Assembly (NCBI GenBank): GCA_043814035.1 | Contig: JBDRKJ010000007.1 | Coordinates: forward strand, 124,001-188,000 | Reading direction: 5' to 3' | Length of the DNA stretch: 64,000 nucleotides | Origin: Peribacter sp043814035 | Lineage (GTDB): Bacteria; Patescibacteriota; Gracilibacteria; Peribacterales; Peribacteraceae | Shown: positions 42,022 to 50,315 of the stretch, one piece after another | Numbering within the stretch: the stretch's first letter is position 1 | Layout of the letters: each line of letters starts with the position of its first letter | Made by a program: the position numbers and the translations under genes | The notes under the pieces: generated by a model | What the model saw: only the letters and a program-made list of their open reading frames with translations | What the model was told of the DNA's origin: nothing | Database searches by the model: none

Positions 42022-42384
42022 ATGACTTCCCTTCTCTTCGGACTCTCGCTGGCCTCTTTACTCTCGATCACTTCACTCGTGATTATCGTGCTTCGGGTGA
42101 GCCCGCTCACGGCACCGACTCAGGCAATTCCCGCGTTCTTCTTAAGTCTCTTTCTCTCGATCAGTACCGCCGGAGCCCTGATCTTCCTCATGATCTGGAA
42201 GTGGCTCCCGACGCACAACTGGGATTCCGGCAGAGTGATGAGTGTAGCGTTGCGCGAGGGCGTCTTTTTGGCATTCGCTGTAGTGATTCTCGTAATATTC
42301 CATCTTTTGGAGCTGCTCACGTGGTGGATCGCCATTCTGATCTTTGCAGTGTTTGGATTGATTGAGCTTGCCTTGGATCAATGA
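42022..42384 (+). CDS. Four-helix membrane protein, 120 aa
   Basis: Four transmembrane helices fill most of the protein (about 3-24, 35-60, 75-98 and 98-118), with very few charges. No family is recognised. It overlaps pheS by 4 bases (ATGA), so translation is coupled. A membrane protein directly before pheS may be a lineage trait; no link with tRNA charging is evident. Confidence 0.65.
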   Translation: MTSLLFGLSLASLLSITSLVIIVLRVSPLTAPTQAIPAFFLSLFLSISTAGALIFLMIWKWLPTHNWDSGRVMSVALREGVFLAFAVVILVIFHLLELLTWWIAILIFAVFGLIELALDQ

Positions 42385-43430
42385 CGGAAAACGCTACACT
42401 ACCCCCAGTTATGGACGAATCCCCTTCCTCTTGGCAGGACTTCGAGCGGCGACTTCAGGCTGCGAAGTCTGCTGAAGATCTTGCGGGTATCGAGCAGGAG
42501 CTCTTCGGACGCAAATCCGGTGCAATGACGCTCGCGCTCAAGGCCCTGCACGAGAAGAAACCTGACGAACGTAGGGCGGCTGCCGAGGAACTCAACACCT
42601 GGAAACGCCGACTGGAGGATCTCGTTGCCCAGCGTCGACGGGACCTTGCCAGCCCATCGGATGAAGCCTTGCGCTCTGCAGACCGCATCGACGTATCGCT
42701 GGAGTTGCCGCAGCACGAACGCGGGCATTTACACCTCATTCCCGAATTTATCCGGCAGGTGGAAGAAGTCTTCGGCCGTATGGGATTCGATATCGCCGAC
42801 GGTCCCGAGATCGAAACAGAGGAATTCAACTTCAACCTGCTCAATATTCCATGTGATCACCCCGCCCGCGATGCGCAAGACACCTTCTGGATCAAGACGA
42901 AGAATGCGAAGGATCGTCTGCTGCTACGCACCCAGACCTCTCCCATGCAGATTCGCTACATGCAAAGTCACAAGCCACCGTTGCGCGTGATCGCGCCGGG
43001 CAAGGTATACCGCAAGGATTCCGATGCCACGCACTCCCCCATGTTCCACCAGTTCGAGGGATTGATGATCGGAGAAGATGTGACACTGGCAAACATGAAA
43101 GCTGTGATGATCACCGCCATCCGTGAGCTCGTATCATCCACCGCGGAGTTTCGCTTCCGCACGGGGTTCTTCCCGTTCGTCGAACCAGGTCTGGAAGTGG
43201 ATATGCGCTGGCAGGGGGATGAAGAAGACAGCCGCGAGGGTAAGTGGCTCGAAGTTGTGGGCTGCGGCATGGTGCATCCCAACGTGCTCAAGAATTGCGG
43301 CATTGATCCAAAGAAATATCAGGGCTTCGCCTTCGGCTTCGGTGTGGAGCGCATGCTGATGATTAAGCACCAGATTCCGGACCTGCGTGCGTTCTTTGAG
43401 GGAGACTTAAGGTTTTTGCGGCAGTTCTAG
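42381..43430 (+). CDS. pheS: Phenylalanine--tRNA ligase alpha subunit
   Basis: This class II synthetase catalytic subunit of 349 aa has an N-terminal coiled-coil arm, motif 2 (RVIAPGKVYRKDSDATHSPMFHQFEGL, about 206-232, with the Asp-Ala-Thr-His segment) and motif 3 near GFAFGFGVERMLMIKHQI (about 313-330). The Phe-binding FRTGFFPFVEPG region is present. pheT is not downstream; the next gene runs the other way and overlaps the pheS stop by 4 bases. pheS is therefore separated from pheT. Confidence 0.96.
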   Translation: MTENATLPPVMDESPSSWQDFERRLQAAKSAEDLAGIEQELFGRKSGAMTLALKALHEKKPDERRAAAEELNTWKRRLEDLVAQRRRDLASPSDEALRSADRIDVSLELPQHERGHLHLIPEFIRQVEEVFGRMGFDIADGPEIETEEFNFNLLNIPCDHPARDAQDTFWIKTKNAKDRLLLRTQTSPMQIRYMQSHKPPLRVIAPGKVYRKDSDATHSPMFHQFEGLMIGEDVTLANMKAVMITAIRELVSSTAEFRFRTGFFPFVEPGLEVDMRWQGDEEDSREGKWLEVVGCGMVHPNVLKNCGIDPKKYQGFAFGFGVERMLMIKHQIPDLRAFFEGDLRFLRQF

Positions 43431-43693
43431 TCGTTCTGTCGTGGCGACCTGTATTCACTGGGATCTCCTGACAAGGGATAGACGCCACGGTGGTCCACAG
43501 GCTCGCTCACTTCATCGGGATCCGGCTGGAACGCACGATGCTCTCCGATCTCGACCAACGGGGTATTGCGGATCTCACGCATTGCGGCTTGCATCAGGGC
43601 TTCCAGCTCCTTTTGCACTGCAACATCACCGGCAAGAGCAGCGAAATAGTCTTCGGGCAAAGGTGTAACGGCGCTTTCAGAGAGTGACATCAT
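43427..43693 (-). CDS. Hypothetical protein, 88 aa
   Basis: A small acidic protein with a helical first half and a Pro/Asp-rich second half (FQPDPDEVSEPVDHRGVYPL). The plan, one helix pair then an extended acidic tail, loosely recalls GatC, but the GatC signature is missing and I do not assign it. The gene is supported by TTGATA-16-TATCAT (43727-43700) ending 6 bases before the ATG. Confidence 0.55.
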   Translation of the reverse strand: MMSLSESAVTPLPEDYFAALAGDVAVQKELEALMQAAMREIRNTPLVEIGEHRAFQPDPDEVSEPVDHRGVYPLSGDPSEYRSPRQND

Positions 43694-43723
43694 ACTGAAA
43701 TGATAAACTATTATTTTTAATTA

Positions 43724-44434
43724 TCAAATTCCGACATGGAATGGGTTGAAATTCGTATGACGGTCGTAGAAATCTTCCTGCTCCCTTTTTTTAAGGAACC
43801 CGACAATGCGATATGTCACGGGTGTGAAGAGTACTTCGATGCCCACCTTGAGCAGGTAGTTGCTCACAATAAGACTGAGGGCAATCGCCCAGGGGAAGAC
43901 GCCAAAACTGCAGGCCAACGTGATGAACACGACGGTATCGAACCCCTCGCCGACGAGTGTCGAGCCGATGGTACGTACCCACAGATAACGACCCTGCATC
44001 CACACCTTCATCTTGGCGAGGATGAAGGAGTTACTAAATTCCCCGAAGAGGTATGCAAGCATACTGGCTGCGACAATGCCGCCGGAGCTGACACTGCCGA
44101 GGATGGCACCAAAAGCCTGGTCACCTGCATACCCCAGCCACGCCTCTTCGCCAGGGAGAACTGCAATGAGCCAGAGACATGCACTCATAGCAAGAGAAGC
44201 GGCAAACCCCGTCCAGATCACGCGCCGGGAACGCGCGTAGCCGTACACCTCGGTGAGAATGTCGCCGAAGATGTAACTTAATGGGAAAAGGAGCGTTCCG
44301 CCGTCGAACGAAAGCCGAAGACCAAAAATCGAAACACCCGCATCCACGATCTTGGCTGAAGATGCAATATTGCTGACGAGCAGCACAGCCACAAACGCTG
44401 CCATCACGAAGTCGAAATAACGGTAGGAACGCAT
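43724..44434 (-). CDS. Queuosine precursor transporter-like membrane protein (VUT/YhhQ family)
   Basis: This 236-aa protein with six to seven transmembrane helices has the family pattern: NIASSAKIVD (about 22-31), FDGGTLLFPLSYIFGDILTEVYGY (given as about 43-66) and SSGGIVAASMLAYLFGEFSNSFILAKMK near 113-140. Related proteins import queuosine precursors such as preQ0 or preQ1 for tRNA modification. This would suit a scavenging CPR cell. A perfect TATAAT (44446-44441) ends 6 bases before the ATG. Confidence 0.9.
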   Translation of the reverse strand: MRSYRYFDFVMAAFVAVLLVSNIASSAKIVDAGVSIFGLRLSFDGGTLLFPLSYIFGDILTEVYGYARSRRVIWTGFAASLAMSACLWLIAVLPGEEAWLGYAGDQAFGAILGSVSSGGIVAASMLAYLFGEFSNSFILAKMKVWMQGRYLWVRTIGSTLVGEGFDTVVFITLACSFGVFPWAIALSLIVSNYLLKVGIEVLFTPVTYRIVGFLKKREQEDFYDRHTNFNPFHVGI

Positions 44435-44451
44435 GGAACGATTATACGTTA

Positions 44452-44520
44452 CTCGTTGGCTAGTTGCTCGTTACTCGTTACACATTGCCATGCTCCCCGA
44501 TCAAGAAACGAGCCAACGAG
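44452..44520. terminator. Inverted repeat between pyrE and the VUT-family gene
   Basis: CTCGTTGGCT (44452-44461) and AGCCAACGAG (44511-44520) are perfect inverted repeats, with extra CTCGTT/AACGAG words between and beside them. It could end pyrE transcription on the minus strand; no long T-run follows. Confidence 0.45.
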
Positions 44521-44536
44521 AAACGAGCTACAGACG

Positions 44537-45169
44537 TCATGTCCCCCACTGTTCCGGATCCCGAATGAACCGTCGCGCTGTTTCAATGTCCTCTTCCGAC
44601 AACCGTCCCTGCGCACTCGCCACATCGAGCAGGATGGAAAATGTGGAGAGCGGATGCAGGTGGACTTGCGCGATTTGCGCCTTCTCGGTCGCCTCGAGCA
44701 GTTCGTAGCTGAAGATTGCCACGACATCGGAGATGGTGGCTTTGCCTTCATTGCGCAGTGCTTCGACAGACGAAACGGCACTGCCACCGGTCGAGAGCAG
44801 ATCCTCTATGAGGACCACATGTTTCTCAGGTCTAAGATCACCTTCGATGAGCTTCTTCGCCCCGTGCTCCTTGGCCTTGGCGCGCACGTAGACGAAAGGC
44901 AGATTCATACGATCCGCCACGAGTGCCGCCCATCCAATGGCCGCCATAGCTGTTCCCGCAATACAATCGGGGGGAACTGTGAGCGAGTGCACGCGAGAGA
45001 CGAATGCATCCACAACGAACTTGCGCGCATCGGGATGACTGTAGAGCATGCGGTTATCGCAGTAGATCGGAGATTTGATACCGCTCGTCCAGGTGAAAGG
45101 CGGATCCACCGAAAGCTTCACGGCACCGATATTGAGAAGGAGTTCCGCGATACGTTGTCCGTGGGGCAA
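44537..45169 (-). CDS. pyrE: Orotate phosphoribosyltransferase
   Basis: PyrE makes OMP from orotate and PRPP in pyrimidine synthesis. The 210-aa protein carries the PRPP loop VVLIEDLLSTGGSAVSS (about 118-134), the substrate motif KSPIYCDNRMLYSHPDARK (about 30-48) and the mobile loop with AKEHGAKKLIEG. The start appears to be a TTG at 45169, since no in-frame ATG exists near the homology start. carA is the other pyrimidine gene in the window. Confidence 0.93.
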   Translation of the reverse strand: MPHGQRIAELLLNIGAVKLSVDPPFTWTSGIKSPIYCDNRMLYSHPDARKFVVDAFVSRVHSLTVPPDCIAGTAMAAIGWAALVADRMNLPFVYVRAKAKEHGAKKLIEGDLRPEKHVVLIEDLLSTGGSAVSSVEALRNEGKATISDVVAIFSYELLEATEKAQIAQVHLHPLSTFSILLDVASAQGRLSEEDIETARRFIRDPEQWGT

Positions 45170-45227
45170 GGGAGGAGGGGGAAGTGTATCCTGACGCTAC
45201 CATGTTCACTCCCGACCCTCAATTCCC

Positions 45228-45905
45228 ATGATCACCGAAGAGATGCGAAGTCGGCTCGAGCGGCTTCGCGATGCCTTCCTCACAGAGAATGCGAAACTGA
45301 ATCTCTCCGCCTTCCGCACGCCGGAAACCTGCTGGACAGGGAACATTCTGGATTCGGTGGCCGCACTTGAAACGAAATCACTGCGTGATCAACAACCGCT
45401 GCGCATTCTCGACCTCGGCACGGGAGGAGGATTTCCACTCCTGCCACTCGCTCTTGGATTGCCCCAATGCACCTTCGTGGGCATGGACGCCACCCAGAAG
45501 AAGATTGCAGCTGTTCAACGCATCATCGATACGCTCAAGATCCCTCGTGTCACACTCGTCTGCGGACGCTCCGAAGAACTTGCCCGTGACAGCGCGCACC
45601 GCGAGCAGTACGACGTGGTCCTCTGCCGGGCGATAGCGGAACTCAACGTGCTCTTAGAACTCGCCGCCCCGTTTGCGAAAGTTGGAGGCGCCATCCTCTG
45701 CTGGAAGAGTTTGAAGATTGATGAGGAGCTTAAAAGTTCCCTCCTCGCCCGATCCGAGCTCTCGTGCCAGATGGAGCAACCGTACGAGTACGACTTGGGC
45801 AGCACGTGGGGCAAGCGGCAGATCCTCGTGTTCACAAAACGCGCGAAGACGCATGCGAAGTACCCGCGTGCAGTGGGCGAGCCGAAGAAGAGGCCGATCC
45901 TCTGA
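45228..45905 (+). CDS. rsmG: 16S rRNA (guanine-527-N7)-methyltransferase
   Basis: RsmG methylates G527 of 16S rRNA. The N-terminal LNLSAFRTPETCWTGNILDSV segment is the family's substrate-binding start. Motif I reads ILDLGTGGGFPLLPLAL (about 64-80). The FVGMDATQKKIAAVQ and LVCGRSEELA segments follow, and VVLCRAIAELNVLLELAAPF and CWKS complete the fold. The length of 225 aa is typical. It is divergent from pyrE with a 58-base spacer. Confidence 0.94.
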   Translation: MITEEMRSRLERLRDAFLTENAKLNLSAFRTPETCWTGNILDSVAALETKSLRDQQPLRILDLGTGGGFPLLPLALGLPQCTFVGMDATQKKIAAVQRIIDTLKIPRVTLVCGRSEELARDSAHREQYDVVLCRAIAELNVLLELAAPFAKVGGAILCWKSLKIDEELKSSLLARSELSCQMEQPYEYDLGSTWGKRQILVFTKRAKTHAKYPRAVGEPKKRPIL

Positions 45906-45908
45906 CGT

Positions 45909-46112
45909 TCAGCCCTCGCCTTCACCCTCCATAGATCCAAGAACCTTCCTTACTCTTTTTCGTAGCCCCGGAATACCCAAGCCACCCTCGAAATTTGCCC
46001 TGCTCGGCTTGCGCCTCGGTGCACGTTCCGCAGCAGTAATGATACTGCCATCGGGACGACGTGCGAGTTCCTCGAATGTCTTGCTGCGCGTTGTATGCGG
46101 TTCGTGCCTCAT
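45909..46112 (-). CDS. Small basic protein, 67 aa
   Basis: The protein starts MRHEPHTTRSKTFEELARRP and ends in an Arg/Gly-rich tail. No family is recognised. The gene is supported by a near-consensus minus-strand promoter, TTGACA (46146-46141), 16 bases, TAAAAT (46124-46119), which ends 6 bases before the ATG. It shares its promoter region with the divergent rlmE. Confidence 0.55.
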   Translation of the reverse strand: MRHEPHTTRSKTFEELARRPDGSIITAAERAPRRKPSRANFEGGLGIPGLRKRVRKVLGSMEGEGEG

Positions 46113-46170
46113 AGAAGCATTTTAAAGTTCTTTTTGACTCTGTCAATTACAGCTCTGGTAAAATTTCCGC

Positions 46171-46764
46171 ATGCCTAAGCGCTACATCCCCAATGATGCG
46201 TGGAGTCGAAAGGCGGCGAAAGATGGCTACCGGGCCCGCTCGGTTTATAAACTCATGGAAATCGACGAGCGGTTCAGGCTGCTTAAGCCCGGACAGACGG
46301 TAGTGGATCTCGCTGCTGCGCCAGGCAGCTGGCTGCAGTACGTGAGTGAGCGCATCGGCCCCAAGGGGCTCGCCATCGGATTCGACCTGCAGGCCATCGA
46401 GCCCATTGCCGAGAACGTGCGAACGTTTCAGCAAGACATCAATGAGCCGGAGAAGATTGACTCGCTGCTCGAGGCAGAACACTTGCCCGCCATCGACCTC
46501 GTGCTTTCGGATATCGCCCCCTCCACGAGCGGTATCCGGGATGTGGATCAGTGGCGATCGATCGAGCTCAATCAAGTCGTGCTCGCAATCGCAAATCGGT
46601 GGCTCAAACCCGGCGGCCACTGTGTAATCAAAGTCTTTCGCGGAGCGGATTTTGATGAGTTCTTGCGCGACGTAAAAAGAGACTGGAAAGATGTGAAGAT
46701 CGTCATGCCCCATGCAAGTCGTGACCGCAGCAAGGAGGTGTATCTGGTCATGAGAAAACCGTAA
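46171..46764 (+). CDS. rlmE: 23S rRNA 2'-O-methyltransferase, RlmE/FtsJ family
   Basis: This 197-aa protein carries the FtsJ K-D-K-E tetrad: Lys in YRARSVYKLMEID (about 24-36), Asp in LVLSDIAPSTSG (about 110-121), Lys in HCVIKVFRG (about 150-158) and Glu in SKEVYLV near the end. The SAM motif is VVDLAAAPGSWLQYV (about 47-61). RlmE methylates U2552 in the ribosomal A-loop. A TAAAAT box ends 6 bases before the ATG, so the mRNA is probably leaderless. Confidence 0.95.
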   Translation: MPKRYIPNDAWSRKAAKDGYRARSVYKLMEIDERFRLLKPGQTVVDLAAAPGSWLQYVSERIGPKGLAIGFDLQAIEPIAENVRTFQQDINEPEKIDSLLEAEHLPAIDLVLSDIAPSTSGIRDVDQWRSIELNQVVLAIANRWLKPGGHCVIKVFRGADFDEFLRDVKRDWKDVKIVMPHASRDRSKEVYLVMRKP

Positions 46765-46823
46765 GACGCAATGGCCATGAGAAGTGGAATGCTCCGAGTG
46801 CGGAATGCGGTATACTGATTTCC

Positions 46824-47609
46824 ATGATTGTACTCAGGGAGGTTTCGAAAACCTTCGGGAAGAACACCGTGCTCGATCACATTTCACTCACGATCAATCC
46901 GGGCGAGTTCGTGTGTGTGGTCGGTCCCAGTGGTGCTGGTAAGACAACGTTGCTCGAGCTGCTCATCGGCGCACAACGTGCAACAGAGGGCGTCGTCGAA
47001 GTGGATGAAGTGGACCTGCGTATCATTCCCCCATCGATCCTCCAGCTCTATCGGCGCAGGGTTGGATTTGTTTTTCAGAATGATCGCCTGATTTCCCACC
47101 GCACCGTGGCCGAAAACTGCGCGCTCCCGCTTGAGGCAAGTGGGTGGCACGATGCCGCTATTCAACAACGCACCGCTGATGTTCTTCAGATCCTAGGGCT
47201 CTCTGCCCTCGCTTCGACTCTGCCGGCAGATCTTTCGGGCGGCGAGCGCTCATGCGTGGCAATTGCCCGAGCCGTCATCCACGAGCCGATGATTTTGCTG
47301 GCCGACGAACCGACGGGGAACCTCGATCCTCAGCAATCGATGGAAATTCTCAGGCTCTTTCAGCAGATCCACCAAAGTGGAACCACCGTCGTGCTTGCCA
47401 CACACGACAGCGGCCTGGTGGAGGCACTACAGACGCGTGTCGTTCACCTGCAGGCAGGCAAGATCGTGCAGGATGGGGCGGGCGGCTATCCCTCCGCCAC
47501 TCCCACACAAGCCGCCAAGCACGAAATCCTCGCTAAAGAGCCGGCGAAGAGCTCTGGGGAGGAACCACCGGAAAAGAGAAAAATCAAAATTACGGCGATT
47601 CACTCGTAG
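46824..47609 (+). CDS. FtsE-like ABC transporter ATPase
   Basis: This ABC ATPase of 261 aa has Walker A GPSGAGKT (about 34-41), Q-loop FVFQNDRL, signature LSGGERS (about 134-140), Walker B ILLADEPTGNLD (about 154-165) and the switch His in LATHDSG. The start MIVLREVSKTFGKNTVLDHISL and the family pattern fit FtsE/LolD. No FtsX-like permease is adjacent; the next gene is convergent. A charged C-terminal tail of about 40 residues (ATPTQAAKHEILAKEPAKSS) is extra. TATACT ends 7 bases before the ATG. Confidence 0.9.
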   Translation: MIVLREVSKTFGKNTVLDHISLTINPGEFVCVVGPSGAGKTTLLELLIGAQRATEGVVEVDEVDLRIIPPSILQLYRRRVGFVFQNDRLISHRTVAENCALPLEASGWHDAAIQQRTADVLQILGLSALASTLPADLSGGERSCVAIARAVIHEPMILLADEPTGNLDPQQSMEILRLFQQIHQSGTTVVLATHDSGLVEALQTRVVHLQAGKIVQDGAGGYPSATPTQAAKHEILAKEPAKSSGEEPPEKRKIKITAIHS

Positions 47610-48036
47610 GGCTCTCTGCGCTGGGCTTCTGCTGCACAGGTAAGACCAATTTTGGTTCGGTGAGCGACACAAACCGAATCAGGGCACCGCTGATGAGTAC
47701 GAAGTACACCATCTCGGGCAGCAGAACCGTGAAAGGCATCATGCCACGCGAGAGCAGCACGACATCGGCAACGAAGAGTGCGAAAAAGTGCAACAGCAGC
47801 GCAAGCGAGAGTAGGCGGAACCCTTCAGGACGCAGAAATGCGAGCAGCGCGAGTGCGGCAAGCACGAAGAACAAGGCACCGTGTTGCAGCGAAAAGTAGA
47901 AGTGCAGCGGATCCACAGGTGGTACACCGTAGAGCCGTTCCACCAGTGATGGCGAGAAAAAGAAGAGCGACGCGAATGAGAGATTGATGGCACAGGCGAT
48001 GAAGAGGACCGCCCGAAGGCTGCGGGAATTCTGCAT
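47590..48036 (-). CDS. Four-helix membrane protein, 148 aa
   Basis: Four transmembrane helices, with SPSLVERLYGVPPVDPLHFYFSLQHGALFFVLAALALLAF (given as about 28-67) and a Ser/Pro/Glu-rich cytoplasmic tail. The layout resembles small DoxX/DUF4345-like membrane proteins, but I cannot assign one. It starts at the ATG at 48036 and overlaps the 3' end of the ABC ATPase gene by 20 bases on the opposite strand. Confidence 0.65.
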   Translation of the reverse strand: MQNSRSLRAVLFIACAINLSFASLFFFSPSLVERLYGVPPVDPLHFYFSLQHGALFFVLAALALLAFLRPEGFRLLSLALLLHFFALFVADVVLLSRGMMPFTVLLPEMVYFVLISGALIRFVSLTEPKLVLPVQQKPSAESPTSESP

Positions 48037-48086
48037 GACAACATCGTACCTTCTCTTGTGATCTTCGGCTATGCTACAAACCGACC

Positions 48087-49160
48087 ATGGCCACGTACAA
48101 AGACGCCGGCGTTGACATTCGCGAGGGAGATCGCGCATCTGCACTCGCCTATGCTCATGCTGCTTCGACATTTGCCTCGCGTAAAGATTTGGTGGGAAAA
48201 CCCATCGAGGAGAAAGACGGCTATGGAGGGTTTCTCGATATGGGCGACCACTACCTCGTGATGAGTGATGATTCCACGGGATCCAAGATTGACCTCGCAT
48301 TCGATGTGGGCAAATACGACACTCTGGGTTTTGACCTCGCCGCTATGGTGGCCGACGACGCCGTCTGTACGGGTGCGGAGCCCATCGCCATCTCGAATAC
48401 AATCGACGTGCCAAAAATTGACGCCACGATCATTGATCAACTGATGGGCGGGCTTGCCAAGGCGTGCACTGCCCAGAAGATCGTCGTACCTGCTGGCGAG
48501 ATCGCCGAGGTACCCGGTGCTGTGACGCGAGGGGTGTGGAGCGCGACTGTCATCGGCATCGTGGCCAAAGATCGCGTACTGAAACCGGAAACGATTAAGC
48601 CGGGTGACGCCATCATTGCTCTTAAAGATCCCGTCGCGCGGAGTAACGGCTTCTCGCTTATTCGTTCGATCCTCGCAAAAGCACACGGCAACGACTGGTT
48701 CAAAAAAGAGTGGAAGGATGGCACCACGTGGGGCGAAGTCTTCCTCACGCCGAGTGTCATCTACTCCGCTGCGATTCTCTCGCTCACAGGGCGCCACGGT
48801 GAACCCGTGCACGTTCCTGTGAAGGGCGTGGCGCACATCACGGGGGGCGGCATCCCGAGCAAACTTAAGCGCGTGCTCAAGAAGTCTAAGTGCGGTGCAA
48901 CACTCACGGACTTATGGTCACCGCATGAAGCACTGCTCGACGTGATCAAGCTGGGGAATGTTCCTGTGGAGGAAGCGTATCTCACCTGGCACATGGGCAG
49001 CGGCATGCTGGTGATTTTGGAAGAGAAGAATGTGAAAAAAGCACTAGAGCTCCTTGCGGCAAGCAATGTCGAAGCCAAGCAGGCAGGAACGGTGACGCAA
49101 GAGCCATCGATCGACATCAGTGCATTCGACGGCAAAGTGCTTCACTTTGCGGTTAATTGA
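48087..49160 (+). CDS. purM: Phosphoribosylformylglycinamidine cyclo-ligase (AIR synthetase)
   Basis: PurM closes the imidazole ring in purine synthesis. The protein begins YKDAGVDIREGDRAS, the family's opening motif. It contains MSDDSTGSKIDLAFDVGKYDTLGFDLAAMVADDAVCTGAEP (given as about 58-98), the PAGEIAEVPG segment (about 138-147), SNGFSLIRSIL (about 187-197) and HITGGGIPSKLKRVL (about 250-264). In the canonical enzyme GGETAEMPG replaces PAGEIAEVPG, a mild divergence. The length of 357 aa is normal. It is far from purN and purE, so the pathway genes are dispersed. Confidence 0.92.
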   Translation: MATYKDAGVDIREGDRASALAYAHAASTFASRKDLVGKPIEEKDGYGGFLDMGDHYLVMSDDSTGSKIDLAFDVGKYDTLGFDLAAMVADDAVCTGAEPIAISNTIDVPKIDATIIDQLMGGLAKACTAQKIVVPAGEIAEVPGAVTRGVWSATVIGIVAKDRVLKPETIKPGDAIIALKDPVARSNGFSLIRSILAKAHGNDWFKKEWKDGTTWGEVFLTPSVIYSAAILSLTGRHGEPVHVPVKGVAHITGGGIPSKLKRVLKKSKCGATLTDLWSPHEALLDVIKLGNVPVEEAYLTWHMGSGMLVILEEKNVKKALELLAASNVEAKQAGTVTQEPSIDISAFDGKVLHFAVN

Positions 49161-49202
49161 GGGACATTGTTCTTAAGCACGGAAGTAGCTACGCTCGCCG
49201 TG

Positions 49203-50090
49203 ATGGAGAAGCTCTCCGCACACGCGCATAACGAGCGCTCCGTGCAGCGCCGACCCCTCCACCCAAAACGGTCGTCCATTGCTGACCTCTCGCTTCTGAG
49301 GCGTCTGGCAATTCTCGGTGTGCTCTGCGGAAGCACAGGAGAGATGATGCAGACCAAAACACCCCATCCGATACCTTCAGCCGCAGTGCAACATGTGCAG
49401 ACAATGGATGATCTGCTCTACACCATTCGCTCACAGCTGGGTGACATTACCGTGGAGGAGCAAGTCATGTCGCCCGACGATGCTGATCTGCCGCCGGACC
49501 CGGGCGTCGCCCCATACGAGATGACGAAAGCTGGGCTCGCAAAACTCTGGTCGATGTGCGAAAAGCTGTGGTCAGAACCTAGCGAGGCCGCGGTCGATAT
49601 TTCGCACGACGTCGAGGCATCGGCACGTTATCTGCGCGACTACCGCATGAACGACGACCAGGTACGGAGTAGCGAGCCCTCTGCGCTCGACTGCAACGAC
49701 CATGCCAATGTCACCTGTGAACGGCTACAGGAACAGGGAATGCCAATGTACCTGCTCTCCATCTGGCCAGAAGATCCCGCACGACGTTTCGATAAAGGGT
49801 GGCATCAAATGGCGGTCTGCAAAGTGCGCGAAGACTGTTACTTCATCTTCGATGATCAGAAGGCAACACTTTGGCACGGTAGCCTTGCCGCATTCGCGCG
49901 GCAGTACGGATCGGATATGCATACGCGCATCATCCCCTATGTGGGTATCTCGACGTATGCCGAGCCCAAGTACGACAACTTTGCCTCCAAGTTTCTCATA
50001 CAGGGTCGGCATGGCATTCCCAGCGAAGCAGACATGCAATCGCTCGATCTTCCTGTACGCGGAGAGTCTCTGCAGCTTGCGAGTCGATGA
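49203..50090 (+). CDS. Hypothetical protein with a transglutaminase-like Cys-His-Asp pattern
   Basis: The first 110 residues are not recognisable. The second half has ALDCNDHANVTCERL, then GWHQMAVCKVREDCYFIFDDQKATLW, then LAAFARQYGSD. A Cys in DCNDHA, a His in GWHQMA and an Asp in FDD, in this order and spacing, match a transglutaminase/papain-like thiol hydrolase fold (inference). The start is the ATG at 49203, supported by TTGTTC-17-TACGCT (49167-49195) ending 7 bases upstream. Confidence 0.6.
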   Translation: MEKLSAHAHNERSVQRRPLHPKRSSIADLSLLRRLAILGVLCGSTGEMMQTKTPHPIPSAAVQHVQTMDDLLYTIRSQLGDITVEEQVMSPDDADLPPDPGVAPYEMTKAGLAKLWSMCEKLWSEPSEAAVDISHDVEASARYLRDYRMNDDQVRSSEPSALDCNDHANVTCERLQEQGMPMYLLSIWPEDPARRFDKGWHQMAVCKVREDCYFIFDDQKATLWHGSLAAFARQYGSDMHTRIIPYVGISTYAEPKYDNFASKFLIQGRHGIPSEADMQSLDLPVRGESLQLASR

Positions 50091-50096
50091 GAGACA

Positions 50097-50124
50097 TTGA
50101 CAAGAGATCAAACCAGCGTAGGAT
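50097..50124 (+). promoter_or_regulatory. Promoter of the leu leader
   Basis: TTGACA (50097-50102), a 16-base spacer and TAGGAT (50119-50124). Transcription should start within a few bases of the leader ORF start at 50134. Confidence 0.75.
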
Positions 50125-50133
50125 GCCCTCGAA

Positions 50134-50205
50134 ATGCACCAGAGGAATATTCTCCTCGGCCTGGCTCTCCTCCTCCTTACGGCGGAAGGCAGGTTGCGTG
50201 CATAA
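50134..50205 (+). CDS. Leucine-rich leader peptide (23 aa) before leuA
   Basis: The frame is ATG to TAA with 23 residues, 8 of them Leu plus one Ile; the core is GLALLLLTAEGRL, with four consecutive Leu codons CTC CTC CTC CTT. This composition and its place between a consensus promoter and a terminator-type hairpin ahead of a LeuA-type gene match leu operon leader peptides of other bacteria. The start codon lies 9 bases after the -10 box. No Shine-Dalgarno is needed if it is read as a near-leaderless mRNA. Confidence 0.72.
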   Translation: MHQRNILLGLALLLLTAEGRLRA

Positions 50206-50288
50206 GAAAAAACCTTAAGAAATAGCACGAGCCTCCCTTCCGAGCGAGACACGTTGTTCGCGAACGACGTGTCGAGGCGAGGTTTTTT
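50183..50288 (+). promoter_or_regulatory. Transcription attenuator of leuA
   Basis: Segment 50183-50193 (CGGAAGGCAGG, inside the leader ORF just after the Leu codons) can pair with 50232-50242 (10 of 11 pairs). This competes with GCCTC (50231-50235) pairing to GAGGC (50274-50278), which flanks an 11-bp hairpin GACACGT...ACGTGTC (50248-50273). AGG and TTTTTT (50283-50288) follow directly. AAAAAACCT (50207-50215), right after the leader stop, is also complementary to AGGTTTTTT (50280-50288). A ribosome at the stop codon would mask the first segment and favour termination; stalling at the earlier Leu codons would favour antitermination. Confidence 0.68.
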
Positions 50289-50315
50289 GTATCCCCATTC
50301 TTCATCTCTCACCAC

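Noticed and set aside
43427..43693. GatC (amidotransferase subunit C)
   Set aside because: The general layout is similar, but the conserved GatC core segment is not visible and gatA/gatB are not adjacent.
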